DNA of 64,000 bases from NCBI RefSeq assembly GCF_019703875.1, contig NZ_AP024110.1, forward strand, positions 1,736,001 to 1,800,000. Reading direction: 5' to 3'. Shown here piece by piece: positions 51,109 to 60,346 of the stretch. Every line of letters begins with the position of its first letter. Position 1 is the stretch's first letter. This stretch comes from Methyloradius palustris (GTDB lineage: Bacteria; Pseudomonadota; Gammaproteobacteria; Burkholderiales; Methylophilaceae). The notes under the pieces were generated by a model. The model worked only from the letters and a program-made list of their open reading frames with translations, made no database searches and was not told where the DNA came from. The translations under genes were made by a program, and so were the position numbers.

Positions 51109-52098
51109 ATGAAATTAGCTAATCTATTAAGCACAATTGCAATCTGCTCTGGCTTGCTAACAAGTCTGCTTAGCGGAACTTCAGCAAGCTACGCTGCAGA
51201 TGTCGATGCTCCTGCACCCAACCAAAACCCAACGGTATATGTCACGGCAATTGACCCTGTGCGTGATGTCGGTTATCACGTGGGCGACATTCTCAATCGT
51301 ACGATTACATTAAGAGTAGAAAAGCCTTACAGAATCCTGCAAACATCGCTACCTCTGCAAGGTACAGAGAAAAAATATAGAGGTCAGAATCAAGGCTTGG
51401 AGGTTCGGTCTGCAGTACTGACGGCAGAAGAGACCAAGCACGATACTATCTACAAGCTAGAACTGAGCTATCAGGTATTCACCAATAGTGTCGTGGTCAA
51501 ACCCAGCCAGCTCCCACCTGAATATGTGAAATTTGGTGGCAATGGCCATATGTTTACCGTGCGTATTCCAAACTTTCCGTTCCGTATTTCACCATTGACC
51601 ATTTATGGCTCAGTGAAAGTCGAAAAGGATATGAGCCAGTTCCGTGGGCCTCTGCTACTTGATAGCACATGGAACCATTATGCATTGATCGCTTGTTTGG
51701 TCATATTAAGCGTAGTTGTGATCGGACTTTTCTATATTCTTGGCAATAGATCGTGGTTACCGCGGATGGGTGGTCCATTTGCCCGCGCCTACCGCGATTT
51801 GCGCAAAATTAAAGGTAACAAAGACAATACAAGTACCCAGGAAAATATCTCTAAAATGATTGAGCGCCTTCATGTGGCATTCAACCAATCCACCGGCAAT
51901 AGCGTGTTTACAGCAGACGAGGTGATTACGACCAAGCCTCAATTCACGCCAATCAAAGATGAAATCACCAAATTTTTTGCGCTATCTCGCCATGTGTTTT
52001 TTGATAGTGATGCTCGGCACGGCATAGAGCAGGATTTGCAGCTTTGGCTACGCCAGTTCTGCCGTCGTTGCCGTGATTGTGAGCGAGGTTTAAGCTAG
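51109..52098 (+). CDS. mxaA: MxaA, methanol dehydrogenase maturation protein
   Basis: A 329-residue protein: signal peptide (about 1-29), periplasmic domain with IDPVRDVGYHVGDILNRTITLRVEKPYRI, one membrane helix (about 195-215), and a cytoplasmic tail rich in basic residues and cysteines (FCRRCRDCERG). The place between mxaS and mxaC and this layout match MxaA, needed for calcium insertion into MxaF in Methylobacterium (known for the family). It overlaps mxaC by one base. Confidence 0.82.
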   Translation: MKLANLLSTIAICSGLLTSLLSGTSASYAADVDAPAPNQNPTVYVTAIDPVRDVGYHVGDILNRTITLRVEKPYRILQTSLPLQGTEKKYRGQNQGLEVRSAVLTAEETKHDTIYKLELSYQVFTNSVVVKPSQLPPEYVKFGGNGHMFTVRIPNFPFRISPLTIYGSVKVEKDMSQFRGPLLLDSTWNHYALIACLVILSVVVIGLFYILGNRSWLPRMGGPFARAYRDLRKIKGNKDNTSTQENISKMIERLHVAFNQSTGNSVFTADEVITTKPQFTPIKDEITKFFALSRHVFFDSDARHGIEQDLQLWLRQFCRRCRDCERGLS

Positions 52099-53078
52099 TG
52101 AATTTTGCCGCACCTTGGGCCTTATTGCTGCTGCCCATCGCCTTAGTGCCCTTGCTGCTAGATCGCCAGCACACGCGCAGCTATTCGTGGATGAATCTGC
52201 TGCCAAAAGATCGTTTGTCAGACCTGCTTGGCTTGTTGCTGAAAATACTGGCGGCCATTGCTATATTTCTAGCCGTGATTGGCATAGCCAGGCCCGTAAG
52301 TCATATCCAGTATATTGAGCGAGTTGGCGTAGGTGCGCAGTTGGTATTGGTATTTGACCGCAGCGCCAGTATGGATGACCCCTTTTCTGGCGCAGAAGCC
52401 AGCGGCAATGCGGGTGAAACCAAGGCGCAAGCGGCCGAACGCCTGATTACCAAATTCGTGAATGAGCGCAGCAACGACATGTTCGGCATGGTGACCTTCA
52501 GCAACTCAGCCATGCATGCCATGCCACTCACTGATAATCGCGATGCGATTCTCGCGGCAATTAAAGCAGCTGGCGGGTCAGCACTATTTCAAACCAACAT
52601 TGGTAGCGGGCTTACCACTGGCCTTGCACAGTTTGATAAAACACCAGACTCGGGCTCGCGTGCGGTGATTTTATTATCAGATGGTGGTGGCCGTATTGGC
52701 GCAGCAACACAAGAAAAAATACGTGACTGGCTAGACCGCATGCATGTAAAGCTCTACTGGATTGTGCTGCGCAAGCCGGGTGGCATCAGTATCTTTGACC
52801 CAAACTTCAAACCAAAAGAAGATGCACCCCTGCCAGACGTGATTGAACTCAATGAATTCTTCAAAACCTTCCATACAGGCTTTCAAGCCTATGAAGCTGA
52901 AGACCCAAAGTCTTTGGCAGAGGCAATTGAAGACATCAACCGCAAAGAGAAAAAACCGATACGTTATATTGAAGAAATCCCAGGCCGTGACTTTGCACCA
53001 TTCTGCTACGGAATAGCGGCCTTATTGATTGCGTTGCTACTTGTAGTCAAATTTTTTGAGGTAAGAACATGGCATTAA
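52098..53078 (+). CDS. mxaC: MxaC, VWA-domain membrane protein
   Basis: A 326-residue protein: two N-terminal helices with a basic loop between (about 5-20 and 55-75), a VWA domain with MIDAS VFDRSASMDD (about 85-94) and LLSDGGGRIGAA, and a C-terminal helix. BatA-like architecture fits MxaC, which works with MxaR/S. GTG start, overlapping mxaA by one base; it overlaps mxaK by 10 bases. Confidence 0.85.
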   Translation: MNFAAPWALLLLPIALVPLLLDRQHTRSYSWMNLLPKDRLSDLLGLLLKILAAIAIFLAVIGIARPVSHIQYIERVGVGAQLVLVFDRSASMDDPFSGAEASGNAGETKAQAAERLITKFVNERSNDMFGMVTFSNSAMHAMPLTDNRDAILAAIKAAGGSALFQTNIGSGLTTGLAQFDKTPDSGSRAVILLSDGGGRIGAATQEKIRDWLDRMHVKLYWIVLRKPGGISIFDPNFKPKEDAPLPDVIELNEFFKTFHTGFQAYEAEDPKSLAEAIEDINRKEKKPIRYIEEIPGRDFAPFCYGIAALLIALLLVVKFFEVRTWH

Positions 53079-53605
53079 GTGCTAAAAAAACCACATTCCT
53101 ACTCAGCGTGATTGCCATTGCTAGCGCACTAGGCGCGGGCTGGGAGGCAGTACGTATTAACCAGATACATCACTTCAATCATGCGGTGCTTAATGGTAAA
53201 GCGCCAGCCACTGATAAAGATTCGTACGAGGCTAGATTTGCAGTGGCTTACTGGCAGGCACATAACGGCAAATATCAAGAAGCTACGTTGCTATTCGCTA
53301 AATTAAAAGACGAGGGTACGGATACACAGAAATCAGCCGTCCTGTATAACTCGGGCAATATCTACCTGCTACGTGGCTTGGCGATCAATGGCCGTGACAT
53401 GACGGTGAAAGATCAAACTGAATACCTGCTAACACAAGCAAAAACAGCTTACCAAGCATCATTAAGGTTAGACAATAACTTCTGGGATGCACGGCATAAC
53501 CTGGACCGCGTCATCTCAATGTTGCCAGCGACACCAACGCCAGGCGTAGGTGATTCAGATTCACCAGGCCTGATTATGGGCAGTATTCCCGTTGGTTTGC
53601 CGTAA
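53069..53605 (+). CDS. mxaK: MxaK
   Basis: A 178-residue protein with one N-terminal membrane helix and a helical TPR-like body (AYWQAHNGKYQEATLLFAKLKD, VLYNSGNIYLLRGLA, AYQASLRLDNNFWDARHNLD). It has the expected place between mxaC and mxaL and overlaps mxaC. MxaK is required for methanol dehydrogenase activity in several methylotrophs; the biochemical role is unknown. Confidence 0.82.
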   Translation: MALSAKKTTFLLSVIAIASALGAGWEAVRINQIHHFNHAVLNGKAPATDKDSYEARFAVAYWQAHNGKYQEATLLFAKLKDEGTDTQKSAVLYNSGNIYLLRGLAINGRDMTVKDQTEYLLTQAKTAYQASLRLDNNFWDARHNLDRVISMLPATPTPGVGDSDSPGLIMGSIPVGLP

Positions 53606-53626
53606 GCACGGTTAAGAGACACATCC

Positions 53627-54637
53627 ATGCAATTTAAAGCTTCTATCAAGAAATTCTGGCATTACCTGCTGCATCGCAGGGATGCCGCATTTTTGTCACT
53701 CGCGTTTATCCTGCTGGTAGCGGCAATATTCAAGCCTGTAGTGCCTGTTCCGCGCAATATCTACAGCTACATGTTCGTGGTGGACATCAGCCAGAGCATG
53801 AATACAAAAGGCATGTTCTGGCATGGGCAGGAGATGACGCGACTGGAATATACCAAAACCATGTTGCACGACATGATCAGCACATTGCCTTGCGGTAGTC
53901 GTGTGAGCTTATCGGTATTTGCAGGCTTTACGGTCGCTGCATTGTATGCCCCGATTGAGGTCTGCGGGAACTACGATGCCATTCAAGATACGCTCAACCA
54001 CTTGGAGTGGCGTATGGCATGGTCTGGCAATAGCCGAATCCGTGAAAGCGCCGAAGCCATCAGCCGCTTGTTAAGAACCTTACCAGAGCCTGCACAAGTA
54101 GTATTTTTCACTGATGGTGAAGAAGCGCCACATCTGCATGCATTTAACACGCGTGACCTCAGCGGGTTTCAGGGTGGTAACGGCTGGTTAGTCGTTGGGA
54201 TTGGTAGCCTGGATGCCTACCCTATTCCTAAACTGGACGAAAAAAATACCATCATCGGTTACTGGTCTGCTGAAAACTTCACCATGCAGCCTGGTATCGC
54301 ACAGATTTCACAGCAGAACTTTGGTAACCGCGATGACAACGTAGCAACCAATGAAGATGACCGCTATCCATCACGCCTGGATGAAGAATATCTCAAACAG
54401 TTCAGCGGTGAGATTCATGCTGAATATGTGCGCGGAGATAGCGAGCCTAATGTAAAAGCCGCCATGCAGCGCCTGAAACCTGCAAAAAGAGACTTCAGCC
54501 CGATGCAGATAGACTGGCTGTTAGGCTTGCTAGCGATTGCCTTGATTATTAGCGCCTACACACCGCAACGCCTACTGCATTTAATGAAACGCTTGTCACA
54601 TCGGGCACAGAATTTTCGTAGCCGTAAAACTGTCTGA
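53627..54637 (+). CDS. mxaL: MxaL, VWA-domain protein
   Basis: A 336-residue protein: N-terminal helix (about 20-38), VWA domain with MIDAS VVDISQSMN near 51-59 and FFTDGEEAPH, and a C-terminal helix ending in a basic tail. BatB-like partner of MxaC. It ends the mxaRSACKL cluster; no mxaD, mxaE, mxaH or mxaB follows. Confidence 0.85.
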   Translation: MQFKASIKKFWHYLLHRRDAAFLSLAFILLVAAIFKPVVPVPRNIYSYMFVVDISQSMNTKGMFWHGQEMTRLEYTKTMLHDMISTLPCGSRVSLSVFAGFTVAALYAPIEVCGNYDAIQDTLNHLEWRMAWSGNSRIRESAEAISRLLRTLPEPAQVVFFTDGEEAPHLHAFNTRDLSGFQGGNGWLVVGIGSLDAYPIPKLDEKNTIIGYWSAENFTMQPGIAQISQQNFGNRDDNVATNEDDRYPSRLDEEYLKQFSGEIHAEYVRGDSEPNVKAAMQRLKPAKRDFSPMQIDWLLGLLAIALIISAYTPQRLLHLMKRLSHRAQNFRSRKTV

Positions 54638-54640
54638 TTT

Positions 54641-55102
54641 CTAAACGGCATCCTCTAACTCGGCATGGGCATCATTACTTTTATGTGATGCCCATTTAAG
54701 CCAAACGCGCAAACGCCTCAAATCATCAGGGTTTGCGTTATCAGGTAATAAAATCAAGCTTTTGCGCAAGAACGGTTGCTCTACTTTTAATTGCAGTACG
54801 ATTAAATAGCTAGCAACCAGACTCTCTGGCAAAACTGTCACTGTGTGCTGCACACCGTTTTTAGCGGTCAACTGAAACTGGTGTTGGCTATCAATTTCAA
54901 GCGCCACCCATGACCAAGGCAACAAACCTAAAGCATCTCTGGCGATGTAAAAAGCACTACTGAGTATGACCAGCAGAATCAGCAAGGCTTTGAGCCAAAG
55001 TAATAGAGGCATGCAGGCGATCACCAGCATACTCAGCCCACTGGCTACGCACAAAATGCTGAGCAGATAATAAGAAGGCTTGGAGTTAAATTTGATATTC
55101 AT
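54641..55102 (-). CDS. YgfX/CptA-like membrane protein
   Basis: A 153-residue protein with two N-terminal membrane helices (about 10-50) and a soluble tail with RDALGLLPWSWVALEID and LLPDNANPDDLRRLRVWLKW, the pattern of the YgfX (CptA) family. E. coli YgfX lies next to SdhE and near ygfZ; here it is divergent from ygfZ, which supports the call. It was proposed as a toxin acting on cytoskeletal proteins; that role is disputed. Convergent with mxaL, 3 bases between. Confidence 0.72.
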   Translation of the reverse strand: MNIKFNSKPSYYLLSILCVASGLSMLVIACMPLLLWLKALLILLVILSSAFYIARDALGLLPWSWVALEIDSQHQFQLTAKNGVQHTVTVLPESLVASYLIVLQLKVEQPFLRKSLILLPDNANPDDLRRLRVWLKWASHKSNDAHAELEDAV

Positions 55103-55207
55103 GAATCGATAGAGAGATTAAGTTTGTTAATACTACCGCCTTGAAATATAAGCCATACGCCTTCACGTTATAATCATTCACATATTTATCCGCAACGGCA
55201 TCCAATC

Positions 55208-56224
55208 ATGACACAGTGGCAAGATTTTTTAATATCCCAGGGCGCGACGATTGAGAATAATCAAGTCACCGCTTTTGCAGGCAACAGCGGCATTGTTGCT
55301 AATCAAACCATACTCGCCGACTTATCCCATATAGGCCTGCTGCAACTTGATGGGGAAGATGCAGCAGATTTCTTGCAAGGCCAAGTCACTAATGATGTTA
55401 AAAAACTCGACGGCAGTAATTTTCAATACGCTGGCTACTGCACTCCCAAAGGCCGTTTGCTAGCTTTGTTTCTTGCATTCGCACATCAAGACCATCTTCA
55501 CTTGCAACTCAATCGCGATTTGCTTGAGCCTATATTAAAACGCCTCAAAATGTATGTGATGCGCTCTAAAGTCACTATCAAAGATGTCTCCGATGACATC
55601 ATTCGCTTTGGTATTGCTGGGCCAGAAGCTTTATCAGCAATGAACAGTTGCTTTGGTGCAGAACACCTTCCTCAACAAGCTTATGCCTTAACTACGCTCG
55701 CTCAATCCACTTTGCTGCGCCTGCCAGGTGACACTCCTCGCTATCAAATCTATACCACCAACGACCATGCTGCAGAAATATGGGCAACATTAAGCGAACA
55801 CGCCCAGCCCGCAGATAAAGGCCAATGGGATTACTGGGAGATACAAGCCGGTATCCCCGATATCGCGCCAGCAACACAAGAAGCCTTTGTGCCGCAGATG
55901 ATCAACCTGGATGCACTGGACGGTATCAATTTCAAGAAAGGCTGCTACACGGGCCAGGAAATCGTTGCCCGCACCCATTATTTGGGCAAGGTAAAACGAC
56001 GCACCCAACTTTCGCATGTAAAATCTGAACAAGCCCCCCAAATTGGGGACGACATCATGAGTAATAATGATGTCGTTGGTAAAGTGGTCAGAAGTGCGCC
56101 AGCGCCTGAAGCTGGTTACGAGTTGCTCGTTGAGCTCAGGCTTGAGATTCTCGAGCAAGGCAGTGAATTGTTATGGCAAGGGTTCGCGCTTAAAATTAAG
56201 CCGCTCCCTTATCCATTAGCATAG
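55208..56224 (+). CDS. ygfZ: Folate-binding protein YgfZ
   Basis: A 338-residue GcvT-like protein that supports assembly or repair of Fe-S proteins in a folate-dependent way. The hallmark KGCYTGQE (about 244-251) with its essential Cys is intact, as are the DFLQGQVTNDV and YCTPKGRLLALF segments. Length is normal. It is divergent from the ygfX-like gene. Confidence 0.93.
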   Translation: MTQWQDFLISQGATIENNQVTAFAGNSGIVANQTILADLSHIGLLQLDGEDAADFLQGQVTNDVKKLDGSNFQYAGYCTPKGRLLALFLAFAHQDHLHLQLNRDLLEPILKRLKMYVMRSKVTIKDVSDDIIRFGIAGPEALSAMNSCFGAEHLPQQAYALTTLAQSTLLRLPGDTPRYQIYTTNDHAAEIWATLSEHAQPADKGQWDYWEIQAGIPDIAPATQEAFVPQMINLDALDGINFKKGCYTGQEIVARTHYLGKVKRRTQLSHVKSEQAPQIGDDIMSNNDVVGKVVRSAPAPEAGYELLVELRLEILEQGSELLWQGFALKIKPLPYPLA

Positions 56225-56241
56225 CGATAAGGCTAGTTTAA

Positions 56242-57705
56242 TCAGCTTAATATGCTGCGATTACGGCCTTGCTTCTTGGCTTGATACATTGCTTTATCTG
56301 CACGCACCACCAGGTTTTCCAAAGTCTCTGATGGTTTACCAATAGCCGCACCGATGCTCACGGTGAGGGCAATCGTCTGGTTTTGGTATGTAGTAGTGTG
56401 GTGCTCAATACTTTTGCGTACTTTTTCAGCCAGTGCGATGATATTGTGTTCATCGCAATCCCTCACTACCACCAAAAACTCTTCTCCACCCCAGCGGCAA
56501 ATAAAATCAGCAGCACGCAAGCTTGATTTAATGATGCTAGCTGCTTCCGTTAGTACGTAATCGCCACCTATGTGGCCATATTGATCATTAATGGCCTTAA
56601 AGTGATCAATATCCAGCACCAAGATAGCAATAGTGCCGCCACTACGTGCGGTATCGTTAGACATGACTTCAATCACAATATCAAAAGCACGCCGATTCGG
56701 CAGGCCTGTGAGAATGTCTGTCGTCGCCATTACTTCAAGCCTTTGCTGGTAGCGCTTGAGAGCTATGTCGGTAATAGCAACTACAATCAGGGTGACGGCA
56801 AGACAAACCAGCAGGTTGAGAATGAATGTATTTTTAATACCAGAGATTGCTTGGGTCTCGCTTTTTTCAACGAACAAATACCATTTCAGCTCTGGAATAT
56901 AGCGCACATTGATCAGGTGATTGGCATGATGATCTTCGTATTCATACTCGTATTCACGGGTTGTTTCGGCACTAGTCTGGGTGATTGGTTGATCAATGAT
57001 TTCTGCGGGCAGACTGTTCATGCCATCCACATCTTTAATGTTTTTACCAGCCGCATGGCGCTGGCTGCCTGAAAGCATGATCGTGCCATCGTGGCTCACA
57101 AAATAGACATCGCGCTGATATTTCTTCTGGTAGCTGGCAATCAGTTTTTGTACGCTATCTACATTGAGGCCTATGCCCACAGTGCCGATAAAACGATTGC
57201 TGTAATCCAACACACGATAATTGACAAAAATAGTGAGCTCATCATGGTGCGCTAGATCTTTATCCACATTGATCTCGTAGGGTTGGCTGAGATCACGAAC
57301 ACGAAAATACCAAGCATCGCGTGGCTCATCCTGTTTTACCTGCTTGAGTATGCCTTCGCCGTAGTAGTAATTGTGGGTGCGCTCAGTGACCAGAAAGCTG
57401 ACGAAAGCGCCATAGGTCGTTTGCACCTGCTGCAGATATTTACTGATCTTCTCTGTACCCTGCTCACCCTCTATTACCCAATCCCTGAGAAAGGTATCCG
57501 AGGCCATCATGGAAGAAATAAATACAGGCCGAACCAAGTCTTTTTGAATCTCGGAATAGATGTTATCGGCGGTAAGCGGCAACTCGTTATCAACAATAGT
57601 CTTGTGTATCGCCTGTTTAGAGACGTGATAACTAAAAAAAGAGGTGGTAACGAAGCCAACGACCAGCACGATTGCTAGAATGATCAATACTTTAGGTCTA
57701 TTCAT
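56242..57705 (-). CDS. Membrane diguanylate cyclase with Cache sensor domain
   Basis: A 487-residue protein: TM1 (about 7-26), a periplasmic dCache-like sensor (to about 280, with PREAW-like EPRDAWYFRVRDLSQPYEI and GLNVDSVQKLI), TM2 (about 288-308), then GGDEF with DILTGLPNRRAF, DIDHFKAINDQYGHIGGDYVL and active site WGGEEFLVV (about 407-415). An intact site predicts c-di-GMP synthesis. The ligand of the Cache domain is unknown. Convergent with ygfZ. Confidence 0.9.
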   Translation of the reverse strand: MNRPKVLIILAIVLVVGFVTTSFFSYHVSKQAIHKTIVDNELPLTADNIYSEIQKDLVRPVFISSMMASDTFLRDWVIEGEQGTEKISKYLQQVQTTYGAFVSFLVTERTHNYYYGEGILKQVKQDEPRDAWYFRVRDLSQPYEINVDKDLAHHDELTIFVNYRVLDYSNRFIGTVGIGLNVDSVQKLIASYQKKYQRDVYFVSHDGTIMLSGSQRHAAGKNIKDVDGMNSLPAEIIDQPITQTSAETTREYEYEYEDHHANHLINVRYIPELKWYLFVEKSETQAISGIKNTFILNLLVCLAVTLIVVAITDIALKRYQQRLEVMATTDILTGLPNRRAFDIVIEVMSNDTARSGGTIAILVLDIDHFKAINDQYGHIGGDYVLTEAASIIKSSLRAADFICRWGGEEFLVVVRDCDEHNIIALAEKVRKSIEHHTTTYQNQTIALTVSIGAAIGKPSETLENLVVRADKAMYQAKKQGRNRSILS

Positions 57706-57754
57706 ATCGCTATTCTGTATTTCACTCTTTTGTATTTATGGCGCCGCGCTGTGT

Positions 57755-58132
57755 TTAAGGCAATTTGGTGGCTGGAATTGCAGATGTGCTGTTGTTGGGT
57801 GCTGGAGTAGCATTTTGAGGTTTTGAGTCTGGGCTAGACGGTTGGCTGGCATTCTGGCCGGTTCGCTCAATAATCTGATAGAACACTTCATCCTGCTTGA
57901 CCATGCCAAGCTCATTGCGTGCACGCTCTTCAATCGCTGCGTAACCTTGTTTCAGGTCGCGCACTTCGGCATCGAGCGTATCGTTACGAGCCTTTAGGAC
58001 AGCATTTTTGTCTTTTTGCTCAGTAATCTGGCGACTGAGATCCCACACCCTGAGCCAACTCCCTTTGCCGAGCCACAGCGGATACTGTAGCGCGGCAATC
58101 AGAATAACAAATATTAGGGTGAGAGCTCTCAA
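57755..58132 (-). CDS. ftsB: Cell division protein FtsB
   Basis: A 125-residue divisome protein: an N-terminal membrane helix (about 3-20) and a coiled coil (LSRQITEQKDKNAVLKARNDTLDAEVRDLKQG) ending in the conserved EERARNELGMVKQDEVFYQ. A Ser/Pro/Asn-rich tail of about 35 residues extends beyond E. coli FtsB (103). It follows eno, as in many proteobacteria. Confidence 0.92.
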   Translation of the reverse strand: MRALTLIFVILIAALQYPLWLGKGSWLRVWDLSRQITEQKDKNAVLKARNDTLDAEVRDLKQGYAAIEERARNELGMVKQDEVFYQIIERTGQNASQPSSPDSKPQNATPAPNNSTSAIPATKLP

Positions 58133-58151
58133 GTGCTAGATAGCGAAAGGA

Positions 58152-59438
58152 TTAGCGTTTTAAATGGTAAAACGCATCCAAACCAGCATAGCTGGTAGCA
58201 TCGCCTAACTCTTCTTCAATACGCAGCAACTGATTGTATTTGGCAATACGTTCAGAACGCGATAAAGAACCTGTCTTGATTTGCAGTGCATTTGTAGCCA
58301 CTGAAATATCCGCAATGGTCGTATCTTCAGTTTCACCAGAACGATGTGAGATTACTGAGGTATAGCCTGCACGCTTGGCCATTTCAATGGTCTGGAAAGT
58401 TTCAGTCAAAGTACCGATCTGGTTGACCTTGATCAGCACAGAGTTACCCACACCTAAGCGGATACCTTCACGCAGAATCTTCGGGTTGGTCACGAAAATA
58501 TCATCGCCGACCAGCTGTACGCTCTTGCCCAGGCGGTCGGTCAATACTTTCCAGCCATCCCAGTCATGCTCGCTCATGCCATCTTCAATGCTGATGATGG
58601 GATACTTATCGGCCAAAGTCGCCAGATAGTCTGTGAATTGACCAGAAGAAAGAGAGATGCCTTCTGATTCCAGATGATATTGACCATTTTTGTAAAATTC
58701 TGAGCTAGCGCAATCCAAACCTAGCAGCACATCGCGACCCGGCTCGTAACCAGCCGCTGATACAGCCTCCAGAATTAACTGAATCGCAGACTCGTTGGAT
58801 GGCAAGTCAGGCGCAAAACCACCTTCATCACCCACTGTGGTTGCCAAGCCTTTTTTATGCAGGATTTTCTTTAATGCATGAAATACTTCTGCACCGCAGC
58901 GCACAGCCTCGCGGAAGGTAGGCATGCCAGCAGGGATAATCATGAATTCTTGAATATCCACACTGTTATCGGCATGTGCACCACCATTGATGATGTTCAT
59001 CATAGGGGTTGGCAATTGCATGAAGCCTGAACCGCCTAAATAACGATAAAGAGGCAAGCTTGACTCTTCAGCTGCCGCGCGAGCACAGGCCATAGAAACG
59101 GCCAAGATGGCATTGGCGCCCAAGCGCGCTTTGTTTTCAGTACCATCAAGCTCAATCAAGGTGTTGTCGATAAAACTTTGTTCTTCGACATCCAGCCCAA
59201 CAATCGCTTCTGTAATCTCGGTATTGACGTTCTCAACCGCTTGCAAGACGCCTTTGCCCAAGTAGCGTGAATTATCGCCATCACGCAGCTCTACGGCTTC
59301 TTTAGTACCTGTAGAAGCACCTGAAGGCACGGCCGCGCGGCCAATAATACCACTCTCTAGCAACACATCCACCTCAACGGTTGGGTTTCCGCGTGAATCA
59401 ATAATTTCGCGAGCAATGATATCTACAATGGCACTCAT
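58152..59438 (-). CDS. eno: Enolase
   Basis: Interconverts 2-phosphoglycerate and phosphoenolpyruvate. A 428-residue enzyme: N-terminal IVDIIAREIIDSRGNPTVEVDV, catalytic Glu pair in the GDEGGFAPDL region, metal Asp/Glu in SIEDGMSEHDWDGW and VGDDIFVTNP, Lys in LIKVNQIGTLTET and the ISHRSGETEDT loop. Normal length. It lies between kdsA and ftsB. Confidence 0.97.
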   Translation of the reverse strand: MSAIVDIIAREIIDSRGNPTVEVDVLLESGIIGRAAVPSGASTGTKEAVELRDGDNSRYLGKGVLQAVENVNTEITEAIVGLDVEEQSFIDNTLIELDGTENKARLGANAILAVSMACARAAAEESSLPLYRYLGGSGFMQLPTPMMNIINGGAHADNSVDIQEFMIIPAGMPTFREAVRCGAEVFHALKKILHKKGLATTVGDEGGFAPDLPSNESAIQLILEAVSAAGYEPGRDVLLGLDCASSEFYKNGQYHLESEGISLSSGQFTDYLATLADKYPIISIEDGMSEHDWDGWKVLTDRLGKSVQLVGDDIFVTNPKILREGIRLGVGNSVLIKVNQIGTLTETFQTIEMAKRAGYTSVISHRSGETEDTTIADISVATNALQIKTGSLSRSERIAKYNQLLRIEEELGDATSYAGLDAFYHLKR

Positions 59439-59503
59439 ATTCTTTCCCTTATTAACTTTTGAATTAATGTGTGCACGCTACAAGGTGCGACACTCTAGTT
59501 TTT

Positions 59504-60343
59504 TTAAAGTGTGTGTTCTATAAACCCAGCTTTTTTTACTACACGGTCTAAATCCAGCAATACTTCCAGCAAGTCTTTCATTTTGTGCAGCGGCCATGCG
59601 TTAGGGCCGTCAGATAAGGCCTTTGAAGGATCGGGATGGGTTTCCATAAACAACCCTGCTATGCCGCTGGCAACTGCCGCGCGAGCCAAGACAGGCACAA
59701 ACTCACGCTGACCTCCGCTCTTATCACCTTGTCCGCCTGGCTGCTGTACCGAATGCGTAGCATCAAACACAACGGGGCAATTGGTCTCGCGCATAATCGC
59801 CAAACCGCGCATATCAGACACCAAGGTATTGTAGCCAAATGAAGCACCACGTTCACAAACCATAATACTGTCTTGATTGCCATTGGCTTCTTTGGCTTTT
59901 TGTACCACTTGCTTCATATCACCAGGCGCTAAAAACTGGCCTTTTTTGATATTGACTGGTTTACCGCAAGTGGCTACCGCAGTAATAAAGTCTGTTTGGC
60001 GGCACAGAAACGCTGGCGTTTGCAGTACATCTACCACAGAGGCTACTTCAGCAACCTGCTCTTCAGTATGCACGTCGGTCAATATCTTTACGCCAATCTG
60101 GCTACGCACTTCATCCAGAATTCTCAGGCCTTCTGTAATACCAAAACCACGGAAAGTCTTATTGGAGCTGCGGTTGGCTTTGTCATAAGAAGATTTATAG
60201 ATGAAATTGATGCCTACTTGCTCGCAAATCTCTTTGAGTGCGCCAGCGGTATCAATCGCCATTTGCTTGGACTCAATGACACATGGCCCAGCAATCAGAA
60301 AAATAGGATGTTCAATGCCAACATCAAAACCACATAATTTCAT
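59504..60343 (-). CDS. kdsA: 3-deoxy-D-manno-octulosonate 8-phosphate synthase
   Basis: Condenses phosphoenolpyruvate with arabinose 5-phosphate for LPS inner core (Kdo). A 279-residue enzyme with the IAGPCVIES motif, YKSSYDKANRSS, GVKILTDVH and CERGASFGYNTLVSDM blocks. It is 3 bases after pyrG and before eno. Confidence 0.97.
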   Translation of the reverse strand: MKLCGFDVGIEHPIFLIAGPCVIESKQMAIDTAGALKEICEQVGINFIYKSSYDKANRSSNKTFRGFGITEGLRILDEVRSQIGVKILTDVHTEEQVAEVASVVDVLQTPAFLCRQTDFITAVATCGKPVNIKKGQFLAPGDMKQVVQKAKEANGNQDSIMVCERGASFGYNTLVSDMRGLAIMRETNCPVVFDATHSVQQPGGQGDKSGGQREFVPVLARAAVASGIAGLFMETHPDPSKALSDGPNAWPLHKMKDLLEVLLDLDRVVKKAGFIEHTL

Positions 60344-60346
60344 AAG

